Source: PNAI01 sp964575715 (GTDB lineage: Bacteria; Pseudomonadota; Alphaproteobacteria; Rhizobiales; Xanthobacteraceae). From it: 14,061 nt of DNA. Within the stretch, counting starts at the first letter, position 1, and each line of letters begins with the position of its first letter. This document shows positions 12,786 through 14,061 of the stretch, in pieces. Under the pieces are notes generated by a model. The model was given only the letters and a program-made list of their open reading frames with translations, was not told the DNA's origin and ran no database searches. The stretch is from NCBI GenBank assembly GCA_964575715.1, contig CAZNSG010000048.1, positions 1 to 14,061 on the forward strand, read 5' to 3'. Both the position numbers and the translations under genes were made by a program.

Positions 12786-13760
12786 ATGATCGGTCGCAAC
12801 ACCTTCTTTCTTTCGCTGATCGCAAGCCTCGTCACGTATGCTCTGCAACCCGCCGACGCCAAGCCGATCCTGTCGATTAAGAACAGCGTGTTCGAAGGTA
12901 GCGTCGATATCGACAATAGGCTGAAGGCATATCCGAAGCTTTACGCCTTCCTCCTGGCGCACGGCCGACGTGCGTTGGCCCGCGCAATGGTTCGCCCAAC
13001 CGACGAGGATGCGAAGCAGCTGATATTTGAACCAGGCGGCAGGCGCTGGAAATTTACCAATGATGCCACCTACACGCTGCGCGCCGTGACCGGGCCATAT
13101 GTTAGCGTGATCCGCATCACCGATTGGTATGGTGGCGGCGCGCATCCCAATTACGGGCTCACGACCTGGTTTTGGGACCGCACATCCGAGCGTCAGGCGA
13201 CACTCGCCGACATGCTGATCGACGCCGAAGATGATGGCCCAACAATGAAAAAATTGGCCGAACTTGTGAGCACAGGGATCGACAAGGAAAATGAGCGGCG
13301 CGGAAACTCCAGCGATCCCGTCGTGCTTGAAGCTAAGCTGAAGGGGCTCGCGCCGACATTTGCGCCCTCCACGATTCCGGGCAAGGCTTCCGGCCTGATC
13401 TTCTATTTTCCTCCTTACGAGGTCGGGTCATACGCAGACGGATTTTATATCATCTTCGTTCCGGCGGCAGCGGTCGCGCCGCTATTCAAGCCCTCGCTGC
13501 AAAATCTGTTCGCCGGCCAGAGACCCAAAAGCGACGCACCGGCCATGGGCAGTGCAGACCTCATTGGGGAGCCCGTAGCAAAGGCGCTTTCGCAAATGGT
13601 ACGCGCTCCGACTTCATCGAATGACTATAACGGCGGTACAAAAAAGGTGATGGTGTGGGATTATAAAAACCCCAGGCCGCTATTTCCGCTGTCGTGTTCT
13701 GAGACCCTGATCGTGGAGAATGGCCTAGTGGAAGAATATTCAAGGAGCGGTCAATGCTGA
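12786..13760 (+). CDS. Secreted DUF3298/RsiV-like protein with BamE/SmpA-like tail
   Basis: The 324-residue product has a signal peptide (MIGRNTFFLSLIASLVTYALQPADA, 1-25). It then matches the DUF4163/DUF3298 pair found in RsiV anti-sigma and PdaC-type periplasmic proteins: WYGGGAHPNYGLTTWFWD (114-131), the TLADMLID segment after it, and FYFPPYEVGSYADGF (206-220), which is the DUF3298 signature. Residues 254-324 lie beyond the usual domain. They read LIGEPVAKALSQMVRAP..., then VWDY..., then CSETLIVENGLVEEYSRSG, a pattern like BamE/SmpA-type outer-membrane lipoprotein domains (a small sheet with the G-x-P...W-x-Y...C...G-x-V order). The function is unknown. AGGAG sits 8 bases before ATG 12786. 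Base composition looks less GC-rich than in the genes to its left, which could mean later acquisition. Confidence 0.75.
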   Translation: MIGRNTFFLSLIASLVTYALQPADAKPILSIKNSVFEGSVDIDNRLKAYPKLYAFLLAHGRRALARAMVRPTDEDAKQLIFEPGGRRWKFTNDATYTLRAVTGPYVSVIRITDWYGGGAHPNYGLTTWFWDRTSERQATLADMLIDAEDDGPTMKKLAELVSTGIDKENERRGNSSDPVVLEAKLKGLAPTFAPSTIPGKASGLIFYFPPYEVGSYADGFYIIFVPAAAVAPLFKPSLQNLFAGQRPKSDAPAMGSADLIGEPVAKALSQMVRAPTSSNDYNGGTKKVMVWDYKNPRPLFPLSCSETLIVENGLVEEYSRSGQC

Positions 13761-13812
13761 TCGACTCGCCGGATCTTCCATTTATTATTTTTGTGACAGA
13801 TCGAGAGCAGTT

Positions 13813-13846
13813 GCTTTGAGGCTTCCTCAATTGGGGGCCTCAAAGC
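13813..13846. terminator. Perfect 10-bp hairpin, possible terminator
   Basis: GCTTTGAGGC (13813-13822) and GCCTCAAAGC (13837-13846) are exact inverted repeats with a 14-base loop, 53 bases after the DUF3298 stop. No T-run follows on either strand, so it is a weak intrinsic terminator candidate; it could also be a protein-binding site. Confidence 0.4.
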
Positions 13847-13958
13847 GTTCGAACAATTCTCAGGCTCAATGTCGCCTATGTGGCACTGAACGTCGATTGT
13901 TGCGGCGCCGCAGTTCGGCAGCGATCGGGTAGAGTCGAGATGTGACGCGGTGGCTGTA

Positions 13959-14014
13959 GGTGGAACCTATCTGTTGCCGCCTCTTTCGTCTGGCGGTGCC
14001 TCAATAGTTCCACC
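13959..14014. repeat. 56-base two-level hairpin
   Basis: The outer stem pairs GGTGGAAC (13959-13966) with GTTCCACC (14007-14014), continued by TAT/ATA after one bulged C. The inner stem pairs GCCGCC (13976-13981) with GGCGGT (13992-13997). The rest of 13847-13958 holds nothing I recognise. The element lies just beyond the putative group II intron end and may be part of it or of its target site. Confidence 0.5.
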
Positions 14015-14061
14015 ATGGCTCCGTTTCCACATCCCGCTCATCGAACCGGACATGCAGATTT
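14015..14061 (-). ncRNA. Partial group II intron 3' end (domain V, then possible domain VI)
   Basis: Read on the - strand, the last 19 bases (14061 to 14043) are AAATCTGCATGTCCGGTTC. This aligns with the 3' half of group II intron domain V: the end of the GAAA-type tetraloop, then a strand ending in CGGTTC that would pair with GAGCCGG. The 5' half, with the catalytic AGC triad, would lie beyond the window edge. The following GATGAGCGGG is also familiar from bacterial introns. The intron body and its reverse transcriptase would be to the right. The exact 3' splice point is not determined, and I cannot draw a clear domain VI. A shorter degraded copy is possible. Confidence 0.5.

Overview
The window looks like a chromosome segment of a GC-rich alphaproteobacterium of the order Hyphomicrobiales, most like Bradyrhizobium, Rhodopseudomonas or Pseudolabrys. 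Two things support this. Real genes favour G or C at third codon positions, and the gaps are packed with the short palindromic repeats typical of that group (CCTCTCCCCG...CGGGGAGAGG, CATCCTGAGG...TCGAAGGATG, GTGTCCCGG...CCGGGACAC, and AGCATGATC...GATCATGCT). I found no tRNA, rRNA, CRISPR array or complete transposase gene.

Left part, + strand (1-4289): an NfsA-type nitroreductase (257-1099); a split UxaA-family lyase with a small SAF-domain subunit (1341-1628) and a large catalytic subunit (1634-2878); and a YeiH-type putative sulfate exporter (3234-4289). The two-subunit layout resembles altronate dehydratase halves or sulfolactate sulfo-lyase SuyA/SuyB. A sulfite-releasing lyase next to a sulfur-oxyanion exporter would make sense, but this is inference. 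Between lyase and exporter lies a 278-bp MITE-like element with exact 20-bp terminal inverted repeats. It is inserted inside a palindromic repeat and flanked by an exact 12-bp target duplication.

Middle part, - strand (11120 down to 4315): five genes in one direction, read LLM flavin oxidoreductase, metallo-beta-lactamase-fold protein, bicupin, EutA-type reactivating ATPase, and a heterodisulfide-reductase-like Fe-S protein. EutA normally reactivates B12-dependent ethanolamine ammonia-lyase (EutBC), but no EutBC is present here. The Fe-S protein keeps one complete CCG cysteine domain, while its second CCG domain has lost its cysteines. A lone ABC-type substrate-binding protein (11274-12248, + strand) diverges from the LLM gene. 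This group is the best candidate for an undescribed pathway or enzyme-maintenance module. Repeats occupy the two widest gaps between its genes.

Right part, + strand (12249-14061): a 63-residue predicted secreted protein, then a secreted DUF3298/RsiV-like protein with an extra C-terminal segment that looks BamE/SmpA-like. The last 300 bases carry two hairpins. At the very edge, on the - strand, is a sequence matching the 3' half of a group II intron domain V, cut off by the window end.
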